DNA of 64,000 bases from a virus. The notes under the pieces are model-generated. The model did no database searches and was not told where the DNA came from. It saw only the letters and a list, made by a program, of their open reading frames with translations. Both the position numbers and the translations under genes were made by a program. Positions 17,322 through 28,000 of the stretch are shown piece by piece; positions within the stretch are counted from its first letter, which is position 1, and each line of letters begins with the position of its first letter. Where the stretch lies: the IMG/VR virus record IMGVR_UViG_3300047550_001767, positions 24,674 to 88,673 of that record; one strand, given 5' to 3'.

Positions 17322-18112
17322 ATAGACTTCTCTATTTCATAGGCAAATTTTTTCACATGATAGTGAAAAGGATACATTTGCGGTACGGTATTTATACGTA
17401 AAGTATGAGGTAATATTTCATAAATTAAAACGTCTGTCCAATCTTCACTAGGCGTGCCATTAATATGTTGCTTCATGTGCACCATAGACATTTCTGGATA
17501 ATTAGGTAATGTTGTATGTTCTATTCCTATGATGTGCGCTGCTATCGCATATGCCCAGTCAGTAGTAACAGGCTCAGTAGGACTGCATTTAAGCATAGCA
17601 CGAAATTCAGGCCAGTTTTCAAAAACCATTCTAACGATTTTAAAAAATGTTTCAGCAACATTACTTTTCTTAAAGTATGTTATAGCGTTATAAACATTAG
17701 GTAGTTTATTATCTTCAATAAACCGACGATAAAATTTCTGTTTACTAATTTCTTGCTTAAAATCTCTTATGTGTGTGCTTACCACTAAATCTTTATGCTT
17801 TAAAATATCCCACCAAGGTTCTATTGATTTTGGCAAATACAAATCTGCTTCAAGTTTAATAGTATATTCATAAGGACTTGCTTCATAAACTTGCCAGTCA
17901 TTGATAAGTTTCCAGTTACCGCCTTTATCCAAATCTCCATATGGCAAGGCTATCACGCTATCAAAATAACTTGCATCATCTACTTCATCACTAATTAAAG
18001 AAACTTTTGCGTCTGGCATATGTTTTTTAATACTATAAGCCAGCATTTCAGCACATTTAACATAGTTAACAAACTCTGTGTTTTGTGCTAAGATTACAAA
18101 TCCTTTATCCAT
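17318..18112 (-). CDS. GT8-like glycosyltransferase (putative)
   Basis: 264 aa. An N-terminal GFVILAQNTEFVNYVKCAE is followed by AKVSLISDE and then YTIKLEADLYLP, which fits the strand-Dx(D) metal motif of GT-A retaining enzymes (ExD here). A later segment NVYNAITYFKKS parallels the FNSGVM-type acceptor region of GT8-like proteins. It overlaps its neighbours by 4 and 8 nt. The protein upstream (18105-18932) shows the same architecture with a proper DVD motif, so they are probably distant paralogues working on the same glycan. No transmembrane segment; acts in the cytoplasm on nucleotide sugars if the call is right. Confidence 0.6.
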   Translation of the reverse strand: MDKGFVILAQNTEFVNYVKCAEMLAYSIKKHMPDAKVSLISDEVDDASYFDSVIALPYGDLDKGGNWKLINDWQVYEASPYEYTIKLEADLYLPKSIEPWWDILKHKDLVVSTHIRDFKQEISKQKFYRRFIEDNKLPNVYNAITYFKKSNVAETFFKIVRMVFENWPEFRAMLKCSPTEPVTTDWAYAIAAHIIGIEHTTLPNYPEMSMVHMKQHINGTPSEDWTDVLIYEILPHTLRINTVPQMYPFHYHVKKFAYEIEKSI

Positions 18113-18932
18113 TTTTAATTAACTCCACATAAATGTCTTTATTCATTACGTGAAAATCCATATCTTTTATAGTAATAAATTCTTTTCTTATTTTACCACG
18201 CTGCCAATTGTCAAACAATACAGTATATTCTGTATTGTAAGGAGAGTTACTTGCTGCGATAACATTAGTATTTTTACCTACGTGCATTAAATTCCATGGT
18301 ATAATATCTTGAGGTGCTATAGTATGACCATTTACTATACGTAATGCTAAAGTTAATGCATAATCATTTCTAAAAATATTTGCTAAAAAGTGATGCATGT
18401 TTGCGTAGTGACCAAAATTATTTTGTATCATTTCAATACAATTGAAGATTTGTTCTGCACGTTCTGTTTTTTTAAAAGCAACTACTGTTGCCCATAATGT
18501 TTTATAACTGTATACACTTAATACTTCTTGCGGTAATCTAGGCTGCATGAAATACTCTGTGTTGTCATGGCAACAAAAATCATCGTACAAATCAAAACAT
18601 TTTAACAACTTGTCGCTATTAACAACATAATCAACATCAAGTAATAAAGTTTCTTTATAAGGACTTAATTTATAGGCTTGATATCTTCCTTTATTAATCC
18701 AAGGCGCGCCGTCTCTATTATTATTTTTATCTGCCGTGACTAATTTTACTTTATCAAATTTATAATCTGAAATGGCGCTATTTAAAGTCTCTTTATCAGT
18801 AACTAATGTAACTGGCAAATTTAAAAAATGATTTATACGCTGGGCAGTATGAACTGCCATGTCATAATAATTATACTTGGTATTGTTAAATGCAAAAAGT
18901 ATCGCACCGCGACTTTTCTTTCCGCGTTTCAT
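18105..18932 (-). CDS. GT8-like glycosyltransferase (putative)
   Basis: 275 aa. A basic N-terminus (MKRGKKSRG) leads into ILFAFNN, LPVTLVTDKETL and then APWINKGRYQAYKLSPYKETLLLDVDY, written here as two motifs: APWINKGR and LLLDVDY. LLLDVDY is a clear DxD metal and nucleotide-sugar site, and KxxxxxxSPYxxTLLLDxD is a common pattern in phage and bacterial GT-A enzymes. A late IPWNLMHVGKN segment may be the acceptor side. It overlaps the downstream transferase by 8 nt and the upstream 101 aa gene by 4 nt. Donor and acceptor cannot be read from sequence. Confidence 0.68.
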   Translation of the reverse strand: MKRGKKSRGAILFAFNNTKYNYYDMAVHTAQRINHFLNLPVTLVTDKETLNSAISDYKFDKVKLVTADKNNNRDGAPWINKGRYQAYKLSPYKETLLLDVDYVVNSDKLLKCFDLYDDFCCHDNTEYFMQPRLPQEVLSVYSYKTLWATVVAFKKTERAEQIFNCIEMIQNNFGHYANMHHFLANIFRNDYALTLALRIVNGHTIAPQDIIPWNLMHVGKNTNVIAASNSPYNTEYTVLFDNWQRGKIRKEFITIKDMDFHVMNKDIYVELIKNG

Positions 18933-19234
18933 CTCTTTGCCTCTAACTCATTCCATTCTTTTAACCACTCAGTCATAGTCTGTTGATAAACAGATTTTAA
19001 TTTATGTAGTAAATCTTCTCTATTAATTTTAACGGGATTATTAAAGGTATCCATAACGACTATTTCATCGTCATCAAAAGAATTTAATAAAGTTATAGTT
19101 TGCTGATCTGCTTTCCATAAGCCACCTTGATCAGCCAAAGTTAGTCTACTATCATATTTTTCTTTTAAGTAGGCTTTCGCTGAATTGTGACTAAATCTAG
19201 CCTTTGATTCGGCTAATAAAGTTTTGACATCCAT
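18929..19234 (-). CDS. Small conserved phage protein near tail-fibre genes, 101 aa
   Basis: Function not known. A mostly helical, charged protein: LLAESKARFSHNSAKAYLKE, then LADQGGLWKADQQTI, then MDTFNNPVKINREDLL. Proteins with this LxxxKARFxHNxAKxYLKEKY start occur in T4-like marine phages beside fibre genes, from my memory of the family, not from a search. A strong AAGGAG site lies 8 nt before the ATG. The leader contains a second AAGGAG within a short hairpin (arms AAGG/CCTT). It starts the coupled run of accessory genes and overlaps the next gene by 4 nt. A virion or assembly role is possible. Confidence 0.7.
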   Translation of the reverse strand: MDVKTLLAESKARFSHNSAKAYLKEKYDSRLTLADQGGLWKADQQTITLLNSFDDDEIVVMDTFNNPVKINREDLLHKLKSVYQQTMTEWLKEWNELEAKR

Positions 19235-19270
19235 TTTATACTCCTTGAAGGCGCTAATGCTCCTTGCGAG

Positions 19271-19278
19271 TATTTAGA
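19271..19278 (-). promoter_or_regulatory. Possible T4-type late promoter box
   Basis: TCTAAATA on the minus strand, 37 nt before the 101 aa gene, in a 68 nt gap. It differs from TATAAATA at one position. If used, it would start the transcript that runs through the glycosyltransferase and radical SAM genes. Confidence 0.4.
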
Positions 19279-19302
19279 TTTAAAAAATGGAACGATTAAA
19301 AA

Positions 19303-20238
19303 TTATGCGCCTGTAACTGAACCAGCAAGTGTAATTGTACCCCAAGTGTTTGACAAATTAGTTGTCTCTGGAGCCTGTGCTGTTAGTGTAGTTGCAGAAC
19401 CAGTTGATACAGAATATCCATCTGGAACTTCGTCCCAAACTGTATATAGTGTTACTACTGAAGGTGAGGCGTTTGAATTTACTGCGCCTATTACACGAAT
19501 AAATGTGCTTTGATATGCTGCTGGACCTGTACTTGCTGTTTGTGTAAATAGGGTAGTATTTGCAGTAGTCAATGCATAGAAACCTGAATTAGTTGAAATA
19601 GTTGGTGTTGATCCACCACCGCCTACTTTAGTTACACCATTGTAAGATACTGATGCAACTGTAATTGATCCTGATACAGGAGCACTCAATACTACTGTGC
19701 CTACGTTACTTGCTAGGTTGTTGAACAATAAGTCTATGTTTACGCCTGCTGGGTGTGAACAAGTAATTTTTAATGAGCCACCTGCATTGAAGAAATAACG
19801 TGCGGCATCTGCGTTAGCAAATGTAGCAGTATGTGTAAATGTTAAAGCGGCACTCCACGCACCTGAACGTGTGGCAGTATTTGCTGTGGTGCTGCCTACT
19901 GTTTGTGCATTTAATCTATTTGTATAGATAGTTTGTAAATTAGTTGGTACTGCCGATACGTATGTTATAAGGCCGCCAGAAACAGGTGCTGAAACAGAAG
20001 TTATGCTTGAACCTTGGTGTGTAGCGGCGTTTGAGGTTCTGTTTACTAGATTAGCCCATGTTGTTGCGCTCACAGTATCGCCCACTGCAACGTTTGCCAA
20101 AGCAGTTTGACCATAACCTGCATTGCCGCTGCCTGTAGCCCAAGTCGCATTTAATGTATTTGCTGTTGTTGAGGTAGGACCGCCTGTAAGATTGTTATAA
20201 TCAGTTGCTTGGACTAATCCAAATTGTGCATAAGTCAT
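19303..20238 (-). CDS. Virion structural / tail-fibre-like protein, 311 aa
   Basis: The sequence is rich in Thr, Ser, Asn, Ala and Gly with almost no charge after the first 60 residues, typical of beta-rich phage fibre proteins. It opens with MTYAQFGLVQATDYNN and a GYGQTALANVAVGDTVSAT segment seen in phage appendage proteins. The C-terminal half has many TVVLSAPVSGSITV-like beta strands. It lies between another fibre-like gene and the accessory operon, and has its own late promoter box 28 nt upstream. Exposure on the virion is likely. The Ser/Thr-rich surface would be a plausible acceptor for the glycosyltransferases encoded just downstream, which is inference. Confidence 0.65.
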   Translation of the reverse strand: MTYAQFGLVQATDYNNLTGGPTSTTANTLNATWATGSGNAGYGQTALANVAVGDTVSATTWANLVNRTSNAATHQGSSITSVSAPVSGGLITYVSAVPTNLQTIYTNRLNAQTVGSTTANTATRSGAWSAALTFTHTATFANADAARYFFNAGGSLKITCSHPAGVNIDLLFNNLASNVGTVVLSAPVSGSITVASVSYNGVTKVGGGGSTPTISTNSGFYALTTANTTLFTQTASTGPAAYQSTFIRVIGAVNSNASPSVVTLYTVWDEVPDGYSVSTGSATTLTAQAPETTNLSNTWGTITLAGSVTGA

Positions 20239-20265
20239 GTTTTTAACCCTATATTACGTATACAG

Positions 20266-20273
20266 TATTTATC
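20266..20273 (-). promoter_or_regulatory. T4-type late promoter box (GATAAATA)
   Basis: GATAAATA followed by CTG on the minus strand, 28 nt before the ATG of the 311 aa fibre gene, in a 38 nt gap. The same GATAAATA occurs before the genes at 21206, 45113 and 52693. Confidence 0.6.
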
Positions 20274-20276
20274 AAA

Positions 20277-21206
20277 TTATCTAATAATTACTATGGCCTC
20301 TAATAGACCCTCGCCCTCAGAGTTTTTATTCTCAAGGGCTCTACCAATAGTATTAAAGGCAGTAGCCTCTCCCTCGTCTGCTCCACGTGCTAATCCGTCT
20401 CCTGCACTTACTAAACGCTGCCCCTTAAGTACCTTTCCTGTAACCTTTACTTTAACACGGCCTGACATAGCAACAGCGGGATGTGTTTTATCTGTACCTG
20501 CTCTAGCATTCATTAGATAGCCAGCAGAGTTAGAAATTACGCCAAATACATCTTCGGACAAATCATATCTGACTTTTCTAATTTCTTTTTGCCCGCCCAA
20601 TTCAACTACGGTTCCAGGGTCTAATTCTGTGTCAGCAGCAAAGCGTTCAGCCAAGTCAGCATAAGTTGAATTTAAACGTGAACCGCCTGTTAATGTCCAA
20701 TTTCCTGTAATAGTTCCTGGATTGCCTGAACTGCCTGTTGATATAACAGCAGTGTTTAAATTTCCTATGTTTGCTGTAGTAATATTAGCATTTCCAGATA
20801 CACTTATGTTTATACAGGCTATATTAGAAGTAGTAATAGAGTTTGTGATAGTGGCATTGTTAGCAGTAAGATTACCTGTAACCGTAACTGCACCGAAAGT
20901 TGTTGTACCCTCACTACTTGTGCTTGCTAATTCTGACCAATTTGCTGCAACTGTTTCCCCATCACTTGGACATACATATAATGTATTATTATTTGTGTTG
21001 TACCATAATTGACCTCTTAGAGGATTTGGGGGAGGGGTACTATCAGCAAAATTTTCAGTTAAATGTGTGAAGTTAGTATCTAAAATTTGACCATAACCAG
21101 CATAGTTACGACCGGGTAATCCCAATGAAGTACTATCTGTATTAACTTGGCCATCAGGAATTGTTGTTAAAACAGTTCCGTCACTTTTTAAAATCGTATA
21201 TGCCAT
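20277..21206 (-). CDS. Tail-fibre-like protein with C-terminal AERF-type domain, 309 aa
   Basis: N-terminal part: MAYTILKSDGTVLTTIPDG, then GRNYAGYGQILDTNFTHLTENFA and LRGQLWYNT, which I recognise as the usual start of T4-like marine phage fibre proteins. A low-complexity middle (ITTSNIACINISVSGNANI) has short repeated beta strands. The C-terminal 120 residues begin YADLAERFAADTELDPGTVV and contain VFGVISNSAGYLMN and MSGRVKVKVTGKV. This resembles the tail-fibre domain often annotated as peptidase_G2-like in tailed phages. Expected to be a trimeric structural fibre on the virion. A late promoter box lies 22 nt upstream. Confidence 0.72.
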   Translation of the reverse strand: MAYTILKSDGTVLTTIPDGQVNTDSTSLGLPGRNYAGYGQILDTNFTHLTENFADSTPPPNPLRGQLWYNTNNNTLYVCPSDGETVAANWSELASTSSEGTTTFGAVTVTGNLTANNATITNSITTSNIACINISVSGNANITTANIGNLNTAVISTGSSGNPGTITGNWTLTGGSRLNSTYADLAERFAADTELDPGTVVELGGQKEIRKVRYDLSEDVFGVISNSAGYLMNARAGTDKTHPAVAMSGRVKVKVTGKVLKGQRLVSAGDGLARGADEGEATAFNTIGRALENKNSEGEGLLEAIVIIR

Positions 21207-21227
21207 AGAATCATAACTCCGCTAATT

Positions 21228-21235
21228 TATTTATC
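21228..21235 (-). promoter_or_regulatory. T4-type late promoter box (GATAAATA)
   Basis: GATAAATA on the minus strand, 22 nt before the ATG of the 309 aa fibre gene, in a 30 nt gap. The ribosome site GCGGAG follows it. Confidence 0.58.
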
Positions 21236-21236
21236 T

Positions 21237-21851
21237 TTAAAGTGTTATCTGATTTGTGAGGCTCTGTATTCTCACAGTATAATCTATCTGTATCTGACGG
21301 TTAAGTGACTTCTGTACGGGGTGGAATATAACATGCGTTAATAGTCTTGTAATTACATTTCCATCATTGTCAGTTCCGTAATTAGCAAGAAGTCCTAATT
21401 CATCAAAAATAAAACTTGAATCTGTTTCTGTACTGTTGTCAAATGCCATTTGACCCGGGGGTTCACCGTAATCTAGTAAACACTGCACTAAAATGTCTGT
21501 ATACAATTTTCCACTAGTATGGTTTACTGTCATTTTGTTACGTGTTGGATCAGTATTTGATACACTTGTATCATCTACAATTTTAGCATAAGTTTCATTA
21601 TACAAAGCAGCGTTGGTGCCTGTAACGTTAGGAGGCAAGTATGTAATAATACCGGTCTCATCAACACTGGCGCCTCCATTACCAAAAGCCATTTGGTAGA
21701 TTTCGCCAATACCACGGTTACTAAGCGTGTCTGCTAGGGCTTCGCTCATGTTTTCGTAATTGATAGCATTCTTTTTATCTACGAATACTTCTAATGTATT
21801 AGGATCGTAAATTTTTAAGAATCCATCAATTTTATATGATAATGTAATCAT
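21237..21851 (-). CDS. Virion structural protein (unassigned), 204 aa
   Basis: No named family recognised. It opens MITLSYKIDGFLKIYDPNT, a short block shared with the small protein encoded just upstream (SSHLKIFDPNTKEV). The middle has Tyr, Asn and Thr-rich stretches and IYQMAFGNGGASVDETGI. The end is TVRIQSLTNQITL. The order gp6, giant protein, this gene, fibres suggests a baseplate or appendage-attachment protein. The ATG overlaps the stop of the 54 aa gene by 1 nt. Its function is not known. Confidence 0.65.
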   Translation of the reverse strand: MITLSYKIDGFLKIYDPNTLEVFVDKKNAINYENMSEALADTLSNRGIGEIYQMAFGNGGASVDETGIITYLPPNVTGTNAALYNETYAKIVDDTSVSNTDPTRNKMTVNHTSGKLYTDILVQCLLDYGEPPGQMAFDNSTETDSSFIFDELGLLANYGTDNDGNVITRLLTHVIFHPVQKSLNRQIQIDYTVRIQSLTNQITL

Positions 21852-22015
21852 TAATCGTCAGCCCTCTTTTGTAACAACACTTCTTTAGTATTAGGATCAA
21901 AAATTTTTAAATGTGAAGATATATATACCCCATTATTTTCATTGGGTTTTTTACTATTATCTGCGTCCTTTTTTTCTTCAGATTTAACTTCTTTTCCTAT
22001 AAAATTATTTATCAT
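21851..22015 (-). CDS. Small protein, 54 aa, shares a block with the 204 aa protein
   Basis: I translated this short frame by hand; it starts at the ATG at 22015 and ends at the TAA at 21853-21851. The N-terminal half is Lys/Glu/Asn-rich and probably flexible (KSEEKKDADNSKKPNENN). The C-terminal half reads VYISSHLKIFDPNTKEVLL and then QKRADD. The block LKI(F/Y)DPNTxEV matches the N-terminus of the next gene (FLKIYDPNTLEVFV). The start directly follows the stop of the giant gene, and the stop overlaps the next start by 1 nt, so it fills the space exactly as a coupled gene would. Role unknown; perhaps a small baseplate linker. Confidence 0.65.
   Translation of the reverse strand: MINNFIGKEVKSEEKKDADNSKKPNENNGVYISSHLKIFDPNTKEVLLQKRADD
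22006..22013 (-). promoter_or_regulatory. Weak candidate late promoter box
   Basis: GATAAATA on the minus strand overlaps the ATG of the 54 aa gene. A transcript from here would begin inside that gene and serve the 204 aa gene. It may be chance, since the start codon forms part of the match. Confidence 0.3.
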
Positions 22016-25000
22016 TTAGGTTACATCCATATTTAAGAAATCAGGGGCTATACCTGATGCTATTTGCAAAGGGTCGCCCTTAGTTGTATTATATACACCG
22101 GGAATTGGATTCCAAGTTTGATTATAGTAAGTATTACTCATTTTATTAGCAGTAAGTAATCCATATATCGTTGTATATTTAGGTATTATGCTATTTACAG
22201 GCGATCCTTGTGCTCCGCGCTGAACATTTATAATATGGTTATTTAAGTCAACATTAATAATGTTCATATATTCGCCTTTTACATATAGTGTCTTGCCTTC
22301 TAGGATAATGATAGTCAATTCGTCGCCGGTCTCTATCCAACTTCCAGATTCAATACTGATGTAGGGTCCTATTCCAAAAACTTCTAATTTCAAGTAGTCT
22401 TGGTCAATATACCCTAGTCTTGCAGGATTGTTATTGAAAACACGTACCTGTAATATATCAAAACGTTTTACCAACAAGCCAATACTATGATAACCTAATA
22501 CAGCAGCAGGGGTAGTATTGTTTTGTGTTGTTGTGTCAACAAGTTTTGTTACATCATGTACAACTATATTAGTATCATACTCGCCCACAGTGTCGGCTAA
22601 CCAAGTTCTAGTATCTGTATTTGCTCTGTAGACTTTACCTTGATTATCTTTATCAACTATATTAATATATGTTTGAGCGTTTGGAGTTGCGCTTGGCATC
22701 ATGCTTGTAATTACAACTTCATCCGAACTTGAAATTTCTGTTAATATACCAATTTGGTTACCTTCGTAAATCACTAAGTTATTTGAGTTGACACGTTTGC
22801 CGGCTACTGTTACCCACAATCTGTCAGTATTTGTTTGTTCCCATTGTGTAACACGGATATTAATTAATGCCTGACTTGATAGTGTTAATGCTGCTCCATC
22901 TAATGTTGCACTTATTGTAAACTCATTTGTAAATTCATTTATACCTTTAATATAATACTTTTGTCCTGCTATGACTTGTGGTACAGATGTTGGATCTCCC
23001 AATTCAATATTATCCTCAGTAAAGTATACTGGGGTACCTGCAACTAATCCATCTACCTCAGATACATTTAATGTCCATTGTTCTGTAAGTGCGTTATAAC
23101 CTGATGAAGTTACATACATGTTTTCAATTATGTAAGTGGTATCTATCCATACATAACCACCGCTTATATAAGTATCAATATATTGAATTGGCGCTGACGT
23201 ATTGTAAGTTTGACCTGGGATATACTCGTATAATGCTATAGTTGTATTTGTTAATTTTTGAACTATAAATCTATCATTATTCAATTGAGTTGCCCCAACA
23301 CATCCATCAATGCGTATTACATCATTGTTAACTAAATTATGATTTGTACTTGTAGTGACTACTACAGGGCTTGCAAGTGTATTAATGCTAGTAATGGCAC
23401 TTGTTGTGTTATTTGTAAATGTATTTGTAAACAAATATTGTCTTTCAGTATCATTAAATGTTGTAACAGCAATATTATCTGTTATATTTGGTGATATTGA
23501 AACAAAAGTTATTTCTTGTCCAGCAAAGTTTATTCCGTATTGATCAGGGGTTAAACGTAATCCATTTATTTCTACAATAGCATTTTGTGGGTTATCTCCC
23601 CCAATAAAATTATCTAGTGTGTAGGGTCCCTGTGTTCCGTCACCATTAAATGTTTGAGTTTGTGGCAATGTATATCCATATTGCAACGGTTCTGTTTTGC
23701 CAAAAAATGAATAAGAAATATAATCACCTGCAATATCGTAATCTTTTGCAAATACAATCTTAGCATTAATTTGATTATCTGCTAACATTGCTGCATAATC
23801 ATTAGTAATAAAGATGGCTGTGCCTGAACCGTTTGTCAAAACTACTACGTTGCCATATTGATCTTCAATTGTAAATTCAGTAGCACTTAAAATTTCATGT
23901 ATATAATAAGTTTCTCCATGAGTTATACCACCAAAAATAGTATTTGAGAAAACAATTGGTTGATCAACAATTAGTCCTGATGTTGAGAACGTTACTATAC
24001 TATTATTTGAACTCTTAGTGCTAATGACATAATTAGTTAAACCAGAATTTAGTTTGATGCCATTACAGAAAACTGCAGGTTCAGTATAGAATTGTCCTGA
24101 AGTTTTTTGTATTACTACAATCATAGACCCTGTATCAGTGCTTAAGTCAAATGTTGGACCTGCTACACCCGAAATTAATGTGTCGCTAATAGTAATAGCT
24201 TTTCTGACTTCATTAATTGATTTGACATAATAAGGTACATTTGCTACGACTCCGCCAAATACTGCTCCCACAAATGTAATTTCATCGTTAACTGTAAACT
24301 GAGAAATGTCTGTGCAAATTATATAGTCATTACCGCTGTCTGTTTCGGTCGCCTCAACGCTTATTGGATAAGAGTCAGGTTGAACAATACCGTTACCATT
24401 AAAATCAAGTCTTGTATAGTTGCAATCAAGTGCTATTTCACTAAACCCTGTAACTTCATTTAGTTCAATAGGATCTTCGTCAGTGCTTGATTTTACAAGT
24501 TGATCACCATTGCCAACTTGATATACGTCAATTCTTAATTGTTCTCCTGCTAAAAGAATATCATTCAGAGTTACAGTTTTATTTACCCAGTCTACTGTAT
24601 AATCAAGTGTGTCGTATAGGCTTATGCCTACTCCATCTGTAACTTTAAATACGCTAATATATGCAGGGGTTTGTACAATATTCGCAAAAGTATACTCATT
24701 TTCTGTGTTTAGATCATAAATCGTTGAAACAACATCATAACCTACATGCGCATACTCTACAGCAGGCCAATTAGTACCTGCTCTAGTGTTTACTATTATT
24801 GTCACATTATCATCAACATTGCCTGGAACCATTTCTTCTGGACCATAACCTGCTTGGAAAGGATCTCCTACTACAGTATATTTTGGTTGAGGGCCTGTAA
24901 ATATTTGAGTATTATCCCAAGTAATTGTAGGTGCTGTTATATTTGTAGTTTGTAATACTGTGTTATTATTACCAACTATAGTCCATTCTCCCTTTTCAGA

Positions 25001-28000
25001 GACATATGAAATACCATTTAATGTTTCTGTAGTACCTGTAGTTTTTTGTACGAATGTGTTACCGTCTGTGCTGACTAATAATAGTCCATTCTCGCCTACA
25101 GCAACTAATGTATTATCAGCAAATAGTATATCATTTAATCTACCTGAAGTAGGAGTATTGACTTGAATCCAATTTATTCCATCTGTAGATTTAGCAATTA
25201 TATTAAAGTTGCCTACCACATAAATGTTATTAAAGCCGCTAGTTGCTGCGTACCAAGAGTACACTATACCAGAAGGTGTGGTGTTTTCCCAATTTAAACC
25301 ATCTTCGCTAATTAAAATTAATCCTGCTGCGCCGTTTTTTCCAACTGTAATATATCCATCAAAGTCGGCACTGGTTACATATTGTACGTCAAAAAGTTCT
25401 TGAGTACTTGCTAGTACACCTCTTTCAAACCACAACGTACCATTAGCACTAGTGACAACTTTATTTCCTGCGGCTACATAAAGATTGTTATGATATACAA
25501 CAGAATTTAATTCTAAACCGCTTGCTATTAAACGAACCTTATCAAACTCAATACTGTTTGCAGGAGTACCTAATGGTACTATGTAACCATTAGTGTTCCA
25601 GTTAACCTGATCTGAACTAATAAGTATTGGGGTAGGTTTATTTGTTGATGTTACAACATATAGATTCTGTACTTTTATAATGTCAGTAAAGTCTAAAGTT
25701 TGATTTGCAAGCACAGAAATTGCCCAGTCATCTGTAACTTCAAGGTCTGCAACCATACCTGAATATGCAGGGGTGTTTATAGGACCAATATAATTTGTAC
25801 CGTTGAATACTACCTTAGGAATGTTTATGTGTGTAATATCGAACGGTCTATCAACAAGTTGTGTATCTAACGCAAATTGTTGATCAGGTTCAAACTTATT
25901 TCCTTTATAAGTTGCATTTGGATAAGTCAAACCTGTAAATAATTGAGGCAAGTCTAATCCTGGCATATTCACAGTAGGTCTATACCATCCTACTGCTCTA
26001 TCTAGTGCGTTTAACTTACGATTTCCACTGTTTAATTCTTCCCATTTACCAAACATAAACTCACTGTCATTGTTTGATACTATACACATCCATACACGAT
26101 TATTGTATTTGACGATGCTAGGATTAAAGTAGAAGGGTTCAGATAGTAAAGCAAAACTACCCGCTTTAGCAACTACAGGTCCTTCACCTGGCAAATATGA
26201 ACCTGATACGGGAATGGTCACTGAAGAAATAGATATAACGCTACCTCCAGGATTATCACTTACACGTATTGTATTACCAGATTTATAAACAATATAATAC
26301 TTTGATCCTTCTTCTATAGTGAATCCACTGTCATTTAATTCTGTGAATACTATTGCGTCATTAATATCTAAATTCGTTGCGTCATACAAATTAATATCGT
26401 TTGTAGAAGATACAACGTTAGCGATTGTTGTTTGAGTAATACCCTCGTAAGGTAGTGTTAAGCCGCTTACCGGTATAGTTAATAGTGGATCACTATATAA
26501 TTTAAATGTATTTTCTCCATCAACCTTAACAAAGTAATTAGAAGTTAAACCAATTGGCGTTCCACTTGCAATTACTTTTGTTATAATTCCATTTGATTCT
26601 TCAGGTAATGACCAACTATAAGTCCCTGATACTAATGCATTAATTCTTGAGACTGTCAATATTAAATCATTGTCTGGTGTGAGTCCACCTAACGCAGTGC
26701 CTGGAATAGTTATAGTATTATTTTGAGTAAATCCTAAACCGCCGTCATTTATTATTACATTATAACCACCTAGTACATAACCAACGTCAAATGTAGGACT
26801 TTGAATAATTTCTTGATTTAATTTAACTGTGCTAATATCATCAGTAAGTACTACAGTTGCTTGACCGTTACCTGTTTGTGGGCTTGATGTGCAAGTAAAA
26901 TCTATTTTAAAGGCTGTACCATCTAGAACGCTGCTCATTGTTGATGAAACCTCAGCGTAAATGATGTCATTTTGTGCTACAGTTACATTAGTGCCGGCTA
27001 CAACACTCCAAAATAGATTACTTGTAGTATTAGTGTCATTAATAATGTAGTAATTTCCTGCTACAACTGAAGCAGTTGTGCCAACACCGCCGCCATATAA
27101 TACATATGTGGCACCCAAAGACTGCCAAGTTGCTTCGTCAGTCGTTCCTAAATTTTTAATTTCGTACTGGTCGCCGTCTATTAATGTGCCAACTGGTAAG
27201 TAAACTTTTGCTGAATTGCTACCTGTGCCCAACATATTACCGTTGCCGATAGTTGTGACTGTAGCCCCCTCCATTAAGACTTCACTTACTGTAAATGTAG
27301 TGCTGTTAATAATATATCTTACATAGTATGTAAAGTTAGGTACTAGATTTCCAAACACTACTGCGCCCGAAAATTTAATTGGCATACCTTCATATATCAT
27401 ATCAGTAGTATAATCGTCTGCCAAAGTAAGTACACCTGATTGACTTTCAGCATCAGTGGTCGTTACAGGTACAAAGTAAATTTTGTTGACAGTATATGTA
27501 CCTACTCCACCTGATCCAGTTCCATAACTTACGATGTAAGTATTTTCTTCAACTCCTGTTCCTGTAATTAAACTGCCCGGATATAGTGTGGGTGTTCCGC
27601 CAGTAATACTGGTTACATTCATTTCATCCCCAGTAAAAGTTGCTTCAAAACTTGTAGTTTCAGCAGTTGTAGTTTTAATATAAACTTGAATTTTACTTAC
27701 ATCATATGCGTAATATGTTTTACCTGTCTGTAAAGTAGAAATATTTGCATCTACAGTAAATGGGAAATTAGTATACATGCCCTTTATGCTTTCTACAGAA
27801 ATTATATTAGTTGACGCAAGGGCTGCATTAATGTTAGTTTGAATTAAATTACCGTATACCAAGTTGGCTCCAGTAATATTAGCAAAGTTTTGACTAGTTG
27901 GGTAGAAAGTTAATTGTTGTCCGTTTACTTGTCCTGGACTTACAGGTAGAGATAAAGTTACTGTACCATTAAATGATGAATTGGTTAAAGTTTTTGCTGT

